Positions 33,133 through 44,264 of a DNA stretch of 64,000 nt are shown here, piece by piece (within the stretch, counting starts at the first letter, position 1; each line of letters opens with the position of its first letter). The translations under genes were made by a program, and so were the position numbers. The DNA is taken from assembly GCA_023213315.1 (NCBI GenBank), contig JAKCPI010007938.1:1-64000 (forward strand), in the 5' to 3' direction. This DNA is from Euborellia annulipes. Lineage: Eukaryota; Arthropoda; Insecta; Dermaptera; Anisolabididae. The notes beneath the pieces were generated by a model. That model did no database searches. It was not told where the DNA came from and was given only the letters and a program-made list of their open reading frames with translations.

Positions 33133-33672
33133 CTGGTGTGACTGGCGCACAGCACACAACTTTCTCTTACCTTCGGTAATCGAAAGTTGTGTTCTTTGCT
33201 TGTCACACCAGATTTTTTGTGTCGACATGTATTTAGTTTCCGACAGTACGGTATATTCGATTTTCAAGATGTACAATTTATAAGTAGGCCTATGTGAAAA
33301 TATTTATATTTTGATACCATGGCAACCATTTCTCCTATCTTTTCTATGGAGTACAAGAGTAAAGTGGTCTTCAGAAGATTTCAATGACAAAATGAGAATA
33401 TACATTTTAAAGAGAATCTAAAAAATAATTGATTTTTGAATTTTAATCAAAATCTTTGTAGCGAATTTTGAGAAAATTAAAAAAAACTGAAAAAGTACAT
33501 CAGTAAAGTATTAGTATTCTTTGGCCGATTTTGTTTAAAAGCTTATTTTCACGTACCGGTGTCTAGGTACGAGGGTGTCTAACTTAAATATAAAATTTTA
33601 ATCTCCTAGCTCAATTCCTTGATGCTTTAAATTGAAAGTTGTATTCTGTGCTTCTCACACCAGATTTTTTAA
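33133..33672 (+). repeat. family A repeat
   Basis: An intact left hairpin (33133-33213) is followed by the complete left two thirds. At about 33612 it jumps to another half-hairpin ('gaaagttgtattctgtgct', 'tcacaccagatttttt' at 33635-33672), so it ends with a second, partial left end instead of the right-end hairpin. Confidence 0.7.
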
Positions 33673-34464
33673 TTTTATACTCCAACCATTTTCTCTCCTC
33701 CGATACAGATTAATCGTAATTTATTTTTAATAATTATCGGCAATATTTCTTTTTTTTTTTCTATTTTAATATTTCCCATTACAAATTTTTAATCAAAGAT
33801 GACTGATTATCGTTAAACACTCTTGACCAATGACGCCATATGGTCCTGTTTTAAATTTTAATAATTCTTAAAATACGGCCCTTCTGACCAGTCCACGCCA
33901 AGACATATTATTAAATGAGGGTATTAATTAATAACGATTGTGGCCTAGGGGCTAAGTTAATCAAATTTTCTTCCCCCTCCGCTTGACGGAAAAGTTAATT
34001 AATGCACTTTGACTATGATTTGCAAGTGTTAATATATGGCAATGTATAAAATTTCTCTCTCCCCCTTCGATTGGGTGCTGCATCTGACGTACCGCACCAC
34101 CCGGGAGGCGGATGCCGAGACGCAGGCAGCTGACAGATGCCAATCGCACAGTATTCCATCCTGTCTTGATTTTAAATATGATGTGGACACCCAATCATTC
34201 AGGGCCGAATTAATAACAATCTAGGGGAGAGAAAACCACAAGGGAACCAGACATATTATTTCTCTTTCCGCTTCTGTTTTAATAAATGATTTCATTTCTG
34301 AGTTTGAAATTGAATAATAAGAGCGGGCGAGGAGATGAGGTGGTTGTGGAAAACTAGGTAAATTTGTTTTCAGGTTATGGGAAACAAAAATTAAGTATTT
34401 AATTTCCAAAAAGCTGATCAGAGTTTTAAAGAGCGTTAAATCGTTTTTGTGACAATTTGAGCTT

Positions 34465-35140
34465 CCTATTTTAGTCCAAGAGCTAGCGACAAAAATGGGC
34501 AAGAGTTTTCTGAAGGCTAATATTTTCAGAATAGGTTGCATTTTAGTGATGGAAAGGTACTCTAGAGTCAGAACTTGCAGTACCTGCGCCTATGGCGGGA
34601 ATAAGCCGGTAACGTTGCAGGAAGATGATTTTTCGCAAATATCTCAAAAACTATGGGGTTTGCCACAAAAATTCATCTATACAAAAATAATCGAAATTAA
34701 ATTTCAAACAAAAATGGTCTAGTACTTAATCACGTTTAAGTGAACAGTTCGGGAGATATAGAGGGGTAAAATTTGTAATTCATATGAAAGGAGACACCGA
34801 GATGAGAAATATTTATATCTTGTTACCATGAGAACCATCAAATTTTATCCCTCTATATCTCCCGAACTGTTCACTTAAGCGTGATTAAGTACTAGACCAT
34901 TTTTGTTTGTAATTTAATTTCGATTATTTTTGTATAGATGAATTTTTGCGGAAAACTACATAGTTTTTGAGATATTTGCGAAAAAACATCTTCCCGCAAC
35001 TTTACCGGCTTATTCCAGCCAAAGGCCCAGGCATTTGAAAGCTGACTCTAGAGTTGCTCTAAAATGCAACATATTCTGAAAATATTAGCCTTCAGAAAAC
35101 TCTTACCCATTTTTGTCTCCAGCTCTCCGACTATTTGTTC
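34465..35140. repeat. long inverted repeat, about 320-bp arms
   Basis: The arms (about 34465-34790 and 34835-35140) are complementary along their whole length with a short spacer. Shared blocks include 'gttcgggagatatagaggg', 'tggtctagtacttaatcac' and 'agagttttctgaaggctaa'. No ORF, no TIR-like terminal motif and no clear target duplication were recognised. Transcription through it would give a long hairpin RNA. Confidence 0.8.
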
Positions 35141-35309
35141 AGAACCGCCACAGAAGTTATTTTATATAGCCATTTTTGAAATTATGCGCGGATTAATTAA
35201 TATGGAGGCTATCTAATTTCACTCTTGTCAATCTTCTGGGTTGACACACAAAAAAAAAACAATCCAATTTTTTTTTTTTTTTTTTTGTGAAATCTGCGAC
35301 ATTTGGAAA

Positions 35310-35820
35310 AGGCGCTCGAAATTACGATTTTCGATTTTGAAATTGACTTGATATTTTTCGATTCTCGGAATTAATAAATCACTTCTGAGAGTGACTTTCA
35401 AGTCGACTTTTTAAAAACTCTATAACTTGTGCTTAGGAGATATATTGTTTTCAATATTTTTATAAAAGAATATTCTATCCAAAAATTGCACGTGATATGG
35501 CACCGAACATTAAAATAAAATATCAGTTTAGTATCAAAATAAAACATTAAAATTGAGGAATTAAGAATGCCACATATGTTCACTAACCGATCTTAGAAAG
35601 CGTGTTTATTGGTGTGTTATGTGTAGGTTTTAAAAGAAAGATGAAAGTCAATCAATGAAAACGTTACAAACTATATTACCGTCGTGTACTAAATATTGTA
35701 AGAAAAAAGTCAAAGTCGTCCAGTGATAATCGATTCTAATCGACTTGAAAGAGTTTCAACTCAATTCTAAAAAGTTGATTATTTTCAGTAAAAAATCGAT
35801 TCTTGATTCCTTCCCTATTC
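35310..35820 (+). repeat. family Z repeat
   Basis: It begins with 'aaaaggcgctcgaaatt' and 'cgattttcgattttgaaat', contains 'cacgtgatatggcaccgaa' and 'aagaatgccacatatgttc', and ends with 'gtcgtccagtgataatcga' and 'aaaaagttgatta'. The ends are weakly inverted to each other (ttcgattttgaaattga vs tcgattctaatcgact). It is the uninterrupted counterpart of the site of family A insertion at 56559. Confidence 0.65.
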
Positions 35821-36689
35821 AATGCAGGGGAACCTATTATCATAAATGCGAATTTTGCGTACAAGTTTCGCCTCTCTAGTGTGTAGTCTGAATACATGGT
35901 GTTTTTTTTTTTAATTTATTAAAAATCTCTTTGACCTCACTAATTGGTTTCTAATCTGATAATCTGATCAATGGTTTTGACATTAGCCAAATAGGAATAT
36001 GTTAAAATTAGAACATCATGTGTTTTTTTTTAAATCATATATAGTTTATCATTCGCTAAAAAAAAGACACAATTTAAAATAAAAAGTTGATATAATATTA
36101 ATGTTTAATGACATAGGCGTACGTAAAATAATCAAATAATTAAATATTTAACAAATCATATGGAAATGATTGATCAAACAATTATAGTTTGTTTGAAAAT
36201 TTAATTCTAGGCACGTAAATTTGTTTGCACGACAAAAATCGTGAATGATATTTATTTTTGTTCACTTATAAATATAATTTTTTCTAAATACTTGATATTA
36301 TTAACAAATAACCGCGCCGCCCGCATTCGACGGGTCCCCGCGGGCGGCGTTTCGGAATATGAATAATAAATTTTTGATCTCAATATGAAAATATATTATA
36401 AAATGTATTTTTGATTGTCGATGTTATGCATGAAGGAACCAAGCGCCATTATGATCGAAATTGAGATAATACCGCCATCTTGTAGGGAAAAAACCTCTTT
36501 ATTTAAATCACAACAATATTACTCTGTGCACTTTTTTTGTATAAAACAAGTCATTACCATTGGTTTTTGTTTACAATTGTGCAAATGAAATGGCTTTTAT
36601 CTCAGATTTAGGTTAATGTCGCTTGGTTCCTTCTTGAATAACATGGTTCAAATATAATTATTTATTTTAACCTCTTTTATTTATTATTA

Positions 36690-38910
36690 GGGAAATTTTT
36701 AATTATAGACCACATTTTTGTATTAATTATTTATTAAATTAAAAATACAACGTTTCGACTGCTTATTCTGCAGCCGTTCTGAAGTACAGTGCACTTGTGA
36801 ATTAACAGTCATGTCCGTTACGTGCCTTTTTATATACCATGGGGAACAGAAACATTTGCACCCTAACAGGTTTGCAAGACGCCTATTTGTTAGGCAGCCT
36901 AATCGACTCACCACTACATATGCAGTGTCAGTGTGAATTTACCTGAGCTAGGGTTCTGAGGGTCTTTTATGATAGACCATAAACCAACCCTTTTGATCAA
37001 TCTATATAGCGATATAGCGTAGCCTTTTCATATCAAATGAATTTGATCTCAAATTAATAGAATTTCAACATTTTAATTAATCTTATCTTCTTATTTGGAA
37101 AAATTAACTTATTTCACAATTTGAACGAAACTTGTGTCCCAATTTTTATTAAAATTTTTCCGATATCTATAGACCTTTATACCAGGTAATAATATCTAGG
37201 GGCGTTAAAATATTCTTATTTATATTCTTAAAAAAAAAAAACTGTTATTTCGGATTTTTGTAACGAGAGGTCTTACAGCATAGAATGTGGCATGTTCAGA
37301 CAATAGATAAAATTTAAATAAAATAAGAGAAAGTAAAAATTTGCGAATTCTTCTTTCTATCTCGCAATGCAAGAAGCCAGATCGATGAAATTTAATAAAT
37401 AATTCTTGCCCTAAAATTGGAGATCTGTTTCAAATTTTGTAGTAAATACTTCAACCGGAAGGGAAAGGCCTACTTTACCTAAGATTTTAGAAGTATTTTA
37501 AAAATGTAATATTTTTAGTAAAGAAAGTGAGAAAGAAATGCACTTCTCTTTTGAGTAGCAAAGTGGCGAAAATATATTTCAATTCTTTGCTATCGATTCT
37601 GGCCTATTAATTTGTTGCCCGGCTATTTAAATGTATATGTTTATAAAACTTACCAAGAATGGAATTAGGCCACTTTCAAAATTAATAACCAGATTAAAAT
37701 ATTTTTAAAAGGTAATTTTTATAATCTTAGGTAAAGTACTAACTACTTCCGGTTGAAGTATTGTAATTACTCCAAAATTTGAAACAGATATACAATTTTA
37801 GGGTAAGAATTATTTACTAAATTTCACCGATCTGGCTACTTGCATTGCGAGATAGAGAGAGGAATTCGCAAATTTTTATTTAAAATGTATCTATTTTCCA
37901 AAGGGATGGTTTATGGCTTCTTCATAAAATACCCTCAGAACCCTAGCTCAGGTAAATTCACACAGACACTGCATATGTAGTGGTGAGTCGATTGGGCTGC
38001 CTAACTAGTAGGCGTCTTGCAAACCTGTTAGGGTGCAAATGTTTATGTTCCCCATGGTACAACTATGTCAGAGTCATCTGTCGGCATTCCTGTGAAGTTA
38101 GATTTAAATTTTCCCGCTATTTTTATTTATTTATTTCCCACCATACGTTGCAATGCCATTTAAAGAAAGAAAGTTTGCTGATTTGCTTGGATGTGTCTCA
38201 TTATCTCTAATATGTTCGTTCATTCTATAATTATTAAACATAAAAAAATTAAAACACATTAAAATTCACTAATATTGCAAAGAATACATAAATTACCTTA
38301 ATACATTTCTTATGGGAGAAATCGTAACTTCAATAATTAATAACTTAAAAAGTTATAGGGAAATTTAAGACGAAAATAATTTTCCTGTAATCTAGAAGGT
38401 CCTTAAGCTTGGTTTCGAAATTCCGACTGCAATTTGTCCAAATAGAGCGTCACAGACAGACATACGAACATTAGTGAATTATATAATTATACTATATTTG
38501 ATTTTTTTTTTATATAAATATTCGGCAAAGGCCATTAGAGTTTTATTGTGGAATATACCGGGGACGTTCTACACGCTTGTTTCTCGGACCACCGAAATTC
38601 AACCATGTGTTTATTAAAGCTTTTGTGATTTGAAATATTATTATAAGGATAATTTTTAATTATAGACCACATTTTTCATGGCGGGGAAATTTGAATCTTA
38701 CTTCACAGAAATGCCGACAATTGGCGCTGACGTCGCTGTATAATAAAAAGGCAAGTAACGGACATGACAGTTGGTTCATTTGAGTCGGAGTAAGTGCAGT
38801 ACTTGATAACGGCTGCAGAATAAGCAGTCGAAACGTTGTACAGTATTTATATATTTTTAATAAATATTTAATACAAAAATGTGGTCTATGATTAAAAATT
38901 CTCCTTAACC
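36690..38910. repeat. 2.2-kb palindromic region
   Basis: The left arm (36690-37460) and right arm (about 37725-38080, then 38640-38910) are inverted copies. Shared blocks include 'aacctgttagggtgcaaat', 'ctgcatatgtagtggtgag', 'acttccggttgaagtat' and the terminal 'taattatagaccacatttt'. The outer ends carry the 'cgaaacgttgtacagtatt' arm of the hammerhead-like fold-back group. The right arm is interrupted by a Helitron piece at 38285-38500. Mirrored short frames (MVSRLGCLT...) in both arms look non-functional. Confidence 0.75.
38285..38500 (-). mobile_element. Helitron 5' fragment
   Basis: It is the 5' third of a Helitron in - orientation: the block 'tgggagaaatcgtaacttc', 'gaaaataattttcctgtaa', 'agagcgtcacagacagaca' and the end 'gaattatataattatac'. 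The 3' GC-rich part is missing. It lies inside the right arm of the palindromic region. Confidence 0.65.
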
Positions 38911-39236
38911 TTATTTTACTCTCCGCCTTCTTTGAGAATATATTTTTTTTCTAGAGCCTCCCCCCCCCTTCCCATCTTAATTTTACCTGTCGCGAATTTC
39001 AAACAGCTATTGCCAAGATTATATCTAAACGTGTAATATTATATTATAGTCGTAAGATAGGATAAGCGCCATCTCAATACCCCCTAATTTTCTCAGGGTC
39101 TTCTACTGCCTCCCCCCCTCCGAAAGTCTCAAACCCCCACAAGGGCTTTATACATTTCATTAGCTCTTTGAGCATAGATTCTCAATTTTCTAATTTTTAT
39201 CATTATTTTAAACTATCGTATTTTTTTTTGTTTTAG

Positions 39237-40022
39237 GGTGCCCCCATGAAACCAACTAATGTCGGAGGGAGCAGTAACAGTTACAACGGCGGAGGCTGTG
39301 ACCGTGTGTTCTCATGGACACCACACGGTCCAACAACGGGTCGTTTCCAATCACCGCGCAGTGTGTTCTTATATGGTCGTGGTGGCGCTGCTAACGTATC
39401 ATGCACTCTACGATTTGACGCAAGTTCTGCACCTGGCGGTAGTGCATCTACACGTATCCGTTTAACGTTGAGTCGTGGACGTTTCGGTGGACGACGTTGC
39501 ACGTCACGTCCGGATCCACGCACAGCACGTTGGCGTTGTGAACGGGACGCACGTGTTGCTGGCGTTGCCGAATTATGGGTGAGCGAATACCCATGGCCAG
39601 GAGTACAACTTCCGCGTCAATGTCTATGTTCACGTATCACACAGCCACTCACGTTCACATTACTCTCAACAGTTGTTGAGGTCAACTTCACCGTCACACA
39701 CATGAATATCACCGAAGACTTCACGGACTTTCATTTCGAGGGTGAATATGAATTTGTAGTGTCTGAGGGTAGTGCAGCCTCGTGCGTAACATTAGCACGT
39801 GATGAACGTCGTGTGAGTGGCTCAAGTGGAGAAATTGCGTTACGTACACCGCCTGCACCTGTGCCACCTGTACAGCCAGAAGTGCCACCGCCAAGTGACA
39901 ACGAGTTAGCTGCAGCGCTCGAGAGTGACGAGCCTGCGCTCACCGACGAGGAAATCGGATGCAGCGGACATCCGTGGCTCATCGAACCTGAGGATCCAGT
40001 CAACAATTTCCTCTACCTTAAA
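39237..40022 (+). CDS. CUB-domain protein, internal exon 3 of 4
   Basis: A 786-bp exon (262 codons, phase 0 at both ends; acceptor TTGTTTTAG, donor GTGAGT). After a Ser/Gly-rich linker it encodes a second CUB-like module: Cys21, GRFQSPRSVFLYG, NVSC (Cys56), a basic region rich in Arg/Cys, then VEVNFTVTHMNITEDFTDFHFEGEYEFV, the last strands. A Pro-rich, acidic linker follows (TPPAPVPPVQPEVPPP..., residues about 205-245) before GCSGHPWLIEPEDPVNNFLYLK, which opens a third module completed in exon 4. Sequons are NVS, NFT and NIT. The Met at 39246 is not an initiator, since the frame is open to the splice site. Codon use is unusually CGT/ACA-rich for such AT-rich surroundings. Confidence 0.9.
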
Positions 40023-40742
40023 GTGAGTAATTTCTCCATCTATTCAAAAATTAGATCTGATATTTGAAAGACTCTTTAAAGCTCAACAGGAGCATGTTTT
40101 TGTTAAGGTGGCGTTAGGAGCCAAAAAGACCAACTATTTCGAAAATTTGCCACTAAATGGCAGGATTGTAGAGCTATATTTAATCTCATGTATTTATTAG
40201 ATTTTCGTTGATTTTTACTTTCTCTAGAAAGTATTGGATTCATGTCAAAAATTCGATGTCGAGATTTTGATGGATTTTCAGGTTTTATTTAATAGTTTAT
40301 AATCAGTATTATTATATATCATTTATAACAGCCTAAAAATTTATTAATATAGGCTTATAAGTGATCTGATAATGCCGGCTGTTAGACAAGTCTGCCATCT
40401 TTTGCAAGAGTGCTCAACTATTTGTCCGTTAATTTTAAAATACATATGAAATTTACTTTTGAATTTGTAACCATTTAATTTAATTATTATATGTTGAAAA
40501 TTAATAATTTTTACATTTTTAGATTTAAAAAAAAAAAATTACAATTTTCTAAAATAGTTTTTTTTTTTTTTTTTGCATTTTCTTTAAATATAAAAACGTC
40601 GGCTCTGGTTTGTAAATAAATTGAAATATAACTAGATATAAATATCATTTCGCCCTCGGGGTTTGGTGTAAGGGTAAGCGTGCTAACCTCGTATACCAAA
40701 AGTCGCGGGTTCGGACCCACGGAGTCCGATGATTTTATTTAA

Positions 40743-41243
40743 GGATAGGTGAAAAGGTGAAGAAATTCTGCAGCTAGTTGTATTTCAATATTTTATTCCC
40801 ACCACGTTGACGTTTCGATCCCGGTTGAGATCATCCTCAGAACAGGTGGGTGTTATGTGTATGTGCATATTTGTAAATTCCAATCATATATCATATACAA
40901 AACTCAAAGATAAATAAATACAAATAAATTATATATTATATATATATCACTTCAGATTTGTCTTGCGCCGTGACCATCGTCTTGACCATTTATTTTCAAT
41001 TATATCACAACTAATATAATTTATTTGTATTTGTAATTATTTATCTTTGAGTTTTGTATATGATATATGATTGGAATTTACAAATATACACATACATAAC
41101 AGCCACCTGTTCTGAGGATGATCCCAACCGGGATCGAAACGTCAACGTGGTGGGAATAAAATAATGAAATACAACTAGCTGCAGAATTTCTTCACCTTTT
41201 CACCTATCCTGATTGAACTACCATCTATAAGCCCTACGTATCT
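40743..41243 (+). mobile_element. fold-back element with hammerhead-like arms and 11-bp target duplication
   Basis: The arms 40743-40930 and about 41030-41213 are inverted and nearly identical ('ggataggtgaaaaggtgaa', 'gctgcagaatttcttcacc', 'gggatcgaaacgtcaacgt'), with about 100 bp between. A 30-bp tail follows the right arm. The 11-bp duplication is unlike the fixed sizes of hAT or Tc1 and fits target-primed retrotransposition. Inverted terminal copies with a hammerhead motif recall Penelope-like elements, but no reverse transcriptase is present. Confidence 0.7.
41103..41150 (+). ncRNA. hammerhead-ribozyme-like motif
   Basis: Order: CCAC-CU-GUU, CUGAGGA (41112-41118), extra U, stem II GAUCCC/GGGAUC (6 perfect pairs, loop AACC), GAAA (41136-41139), CGUC, then AAC-GUGG. 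Stem I pairs GUU/AAC and CCAC/GUGG with a 2-nt bulge, resembling the bulged stem I of natural type I hammerheads. The left arm holds the same motif on the - strand (about 40789-40838). Confidence 0.5.
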
Positions 41244-42288
41244 ATTTTATTTAAGCCATTTGGATACCAAATGGCTTAAATAAGAATGCCTGGTCCCCCA
41301 ATAGATATATTAAATATACGAGTATCGTTTAAAGTCTTAATTGGCCTAAGACTGTGTGAATGAGAAAAAAGTGTGAATGTTTTTATAAAAAAAAAAATCA
41401 TTTCACTCTCTGTCCATGGTATTATAATAATAATATTTGAGGCCATTATCATGATTGAGCTACTTACAATGGTCCATTGCCTAATATAACTTGGCGAGAA
41501 TTAATAATTAATATGTGACCGAAACGTCAGCCCTGGTTCGTTAATAAATTGAAATATTATATAACTAGCTGCTTGCTCATTCTTTCTACCTATTTGAATA
41601 AATATAAAAAAAAAAATATTTTTTCATTAATCGTAATTAAAAAAAAAAAACATTCTATTGTGTAAAATGTTCACTAATTAAAACATTAAAAAAAACCGCA
41701 TAAAAAATAGTTTAAAATGCCTCAGTAGTTTCGGACTAATGTTTCAATATGCCTGAAGCCCCTAAATACGTTAAATTCCTCATCTTTTTTTTTCTGATTC
41801 ATTATTAGGATTAGTGATTATTTATTCACCTCTTAACATGATAATAGCATTCACCGTTTACATTAAGATATTACATATGCTCAACAGAGCAGAGTAGGGT
41901 AGGCGAAGGATCTCAAACTTTGCCTTCTAATCTCATATAATAAAATACAGTGAGTATCGTTGGAAGCCCCCCCCCCCCCCCCCCCGGCGGGAGCCATTGA
42001 TAAGCCTTTGGATGAAGGCATTAAATTGCCAGAGAGAGAATTGCATAAATCGATCACTGAATTCGCACTCCGTTTATTCGCTTCTAATTGACTCTCCCTT
42101 TATTATTATTATTTTTTTTTTTTCATCAATATTAAAAAAAAAAAATCCAAAGCTTACAAGAAATATCACTTAACGTTTTTTTTTTTTTTTTTTTTTTTTT
42201 TTTTGTATCTCTTTTGGCTAAAAATTCTCTGTATATATATATATATTTTATGGTCAGCCTGAAGGCTTTTTGAATCAAAATGGATACA

Positions 42289-42361
42289 GGCGTCGGAACT
42301 GGGGGGGGGGGGCAATGTACCCTTCCCCCACCCTGGATTCAAATTCGTTCAGACGCCCCTG
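42289..42361. mobile_element. 73-bp minimal hAT-like derivative
   Basis: The ends are CAGGCGTCGGAACTGGGG and the complement of CAGGGGCGTCTGAACGAA, with almost nothing between. The flanks AATGGATA and TATGGTTA match at 6 of 8. It is a deletion relative of 14921-15305. Confidence 0.6.
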
Positions 42362-42437
42362 TATGGTTACCCAATATGTGGTAGAACCTGACTACCGTTA
42401 GAGGCCGGTTGGACGCCTAAATAAAATTTTATTATTA

Positions 42438-42830
42438 GAGGTAATGGATATGGAGAAAAATATACACCAGCGAGTTGCTTTCCACATTTAAAATAATTTA
42501 TTCTGCAAATATTTCGGAATGCCTACGCAATCCATCTTCAGTTCGTCAAATTACACTTATGTGGAGCGTGTGTTAATGATAAAATTTTTTGTATGGGAAG
42601 CCATTCAACAATTAGGGTGAATTTTTTAATGTGCAAGTCAAAAAATTCACCCTAATTGTTGAATGGCTTCTCATTCAAAAAATTTTATCATTAACACACG
42701 CTCCACATAAGTGTAATTTGACGAACTGAAGATGGATTGCGTAGGCATTCCGAAATATTTGCAGAATAAATTATTTTAAATGTGGAAAGGAACTCGCTGG
42801 TGTATATTTTTCTCCATATCCATTACCTCA
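42438..42830. repeat. fold-back repeat with hammerhead-like core
   Basis: Long arms (42438-42605 and 42650-42830) are almost perfectly complementary, for example 'gaggtaatggatatggaga', 'ttatgtggagcgtgtgtta'. The right arm carries CUGAAGA, extra U, GGA...UCC and GAAA, followed by UAUUUGC (stem III AUAU). Stem I is poor. Confidence 0.75.
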
Positions 42831-42919
42831 ACGATCTGTCCCAGCAAAATTTTAACTTTTATAATTAGGCTTACAACTTATTATTTCAGATGCATATTTC
42901 AGATGCATACATACTAGGA

Positions 42920-43137
42920 CAGTGAGTGCCGCAATCAAGTTCCCACCTGGAAGAAAGAACAATTGAGAATATGGTTTAGTATATGGTATTTAGTGAAATA
43001 ATTTTAATGACCGAAAATCTGGTACAGATGATTTTATTTTACATTTTCGGTCATTAAAATTATTTCATATTATCCATATATTATACTATAGTCAAGGATA
43101 TAGCTCCCAGGTGGGGATTTAATTGTGGCGCTCACTG
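42920..43137. mobile_element. Tc1-like palindromic MITE
   Basis: The ends are CAGTGAGTGCCGCAATCAAG and the complement of CAGTGAGCGCCACAATTAAA, with TA at the right flank only. The arms extend inward ('attttaatgaccgaaaatc' / 'cattttcggtcattaaaat'). It starts with the same CAGTGAG word as the element at 31211, but the rest differs. Confidence 0.7.
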
Positions 43138-43139
43138 TA

Positions 43140-43392
43140 CAAGGGCGGATCCAGAAGAATTTTTCGGGGGGGGAGGGTTTGCCCTTGGGCCATACACATC
43201 TTCGCGTCGCAAATTACATATATAGAGAAAGTAAAAATATATATAAGCCTACAAATAAAATTTATAAGTATTAATTTTTAAAATTTTATATTAAAAATAA
43301 AATTTAATTTCCAAGAAAAATATTTTTCTCAAATCTTGGGGGGGGGAGAGGGGGATAATAACTTCTTTTACCCCCCTTGTATTTGCTCTTGT
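43140..43392. mobile_element. hAT-like relic ('ggcggatcc' group)
   Basis: The ends are CAAGGGCGGATCCAGAAG and the complement of CAAGAGCAAATACAAGGGG. It has a G-rich interior and one internal 'gagaaagtaaaa' scrap of family A. No 8-bp duplication is visible; its left end abuts the MITE at 42920-43137. Confidence 0.5.
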
Positions 43393-43935
43393 GGGGGGAG
43401 GGGAACAAAATTTTATAATTTTCATGTCATGTTAGCGAGGTGAATAGCTGAATCAGTAGGCCTAGTAGGAAAAATAAAAGGCCGAGCAGCCATGTTTATT
43501 TCTTTATTTAAAAAAACCAAGGCGACGTTTCGGTCGCCTATCCGACCATCTTCATGTCTAGAGTTCAGTGTATAGAAAAATCTCTTACGATCTTTCATAA
43601 AATTCATTACGATCTATCAGATATAATGCATTCAGCGCCAATCAAAGAACGTCAGAGGTTTTTCTATTGACTGAACGCGGTAAACTGGCCATTCTACACT
43701 AGCAGCTAAAACGCAGTCGTTTGCCGGCTTCAAAACAGCGAGTCCAACGAAATCAAGGTGTTAAAAGAAAAACTGGATCTGTACGAGAAATTGATTTTAA
43801 TCTGGAAGTTAACTCGTAGATCCTGCAGGACTTATTTAGGCGTATCAAAACAAATGATTGTTTTAAATTTTATAATTTATTGCTTAGTGACTGGATTCTG
43901 TATAGTAATTGACAGTTTCGGAGTTCAATTGTCTC

Positions 43936-44264
43936 TAGGGTCCGACCGAAACAAGATTTTCAACCGAAACCGAAAATTCGGCCTCAATCTTAGTTTCGGC
44001 CGAAACCGTAACCGAAACAGAAACTTGTATTTCCTATAAAAAATTTATATCATTTTACCTTTTTTTTTGAAATTTTTTTCTGCGGAAAATTTTTTCGCCC
44101 TCCCGGGAAAATCATTTTACCTTTTTTTTAGGGAGACTAAATTTTTTTCTCCTTCAAGTGCAAATCATTTGACCTTTTTTTTTTTCATGCGAGTCTCATC
44201 CCATCTTTTCAGACTCAGGTTTCGGCTACTTTTTGGCCGAAACCGAATATTCGGTCGGTTCCTA
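43936..44264 (+). mobile_element. hAT-type MITE ('cggtttcgg' family), 329 bp
   Basis: The ends are TAGGGTCCGACCGAAAC and the complement of TAGGAACCGACCGAATA, flanked by a perfect duplication ATTGTCTC (43928-43935 and 44265-44272). It is the same family as 2356-2627, in opposite orientation. Confidence 0.9.

Larger units (their letters stand above)
21563..39236 (+). other. intron between exons 2 and 3 (17.7 kb)
   Basis: It opens with GTAAGA and closes with TGTTTTAG, phase 0. Its elements are listed separately. A decayed hammerhead-like segment (CUGAAGA at about 22329, CAAA for GAAA) lies in 22200-22480. I see nothing recognisable in 22540-23455, 24000-25140, 27640-28550, 29110-29790, 31940-32450, 33680-34460, 35830-36680 or 38915-39230. 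One hAT-like end (CAGTGTTTCCCAACC) stands alone at 29791-29805. A single - strand hammerhead-like motif sits at about 28560-28600. Confidence 0.85.
40652..41395 (+). mobile_element. SINE-1 split by a fold-back insertion
   Basis: The head (40652-40742: GCCCTCGGGGTTTGGTGTAA, box B GGGTTCGGACCC) and body (41244-41395: hairpin TTTAAGCCATTTGG / CCAAATGGCTTAAA, TGCCTGGTCCCC, A tail) are one SINE. The 501-bp insert at 40743-41243 is flanked by an 11-bp duplication ATTTTATTTAA (40732-40742 and 41244-41254). Confidence 0.85.

Noticed and set aside
36723..38210. Matching small frames (MVSRLGCLT...) on opposite strands as a duplicated gene
   Set aside because: They are the same sequence in the two arms of a palindromic repeat, differ in length and have no recognisable domain.
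39281..40006. Antisense open frames under exon 3
   Set aside because: They are shadows of the real coding frame; the + strand frame has splice sites and CUB-type motifs.
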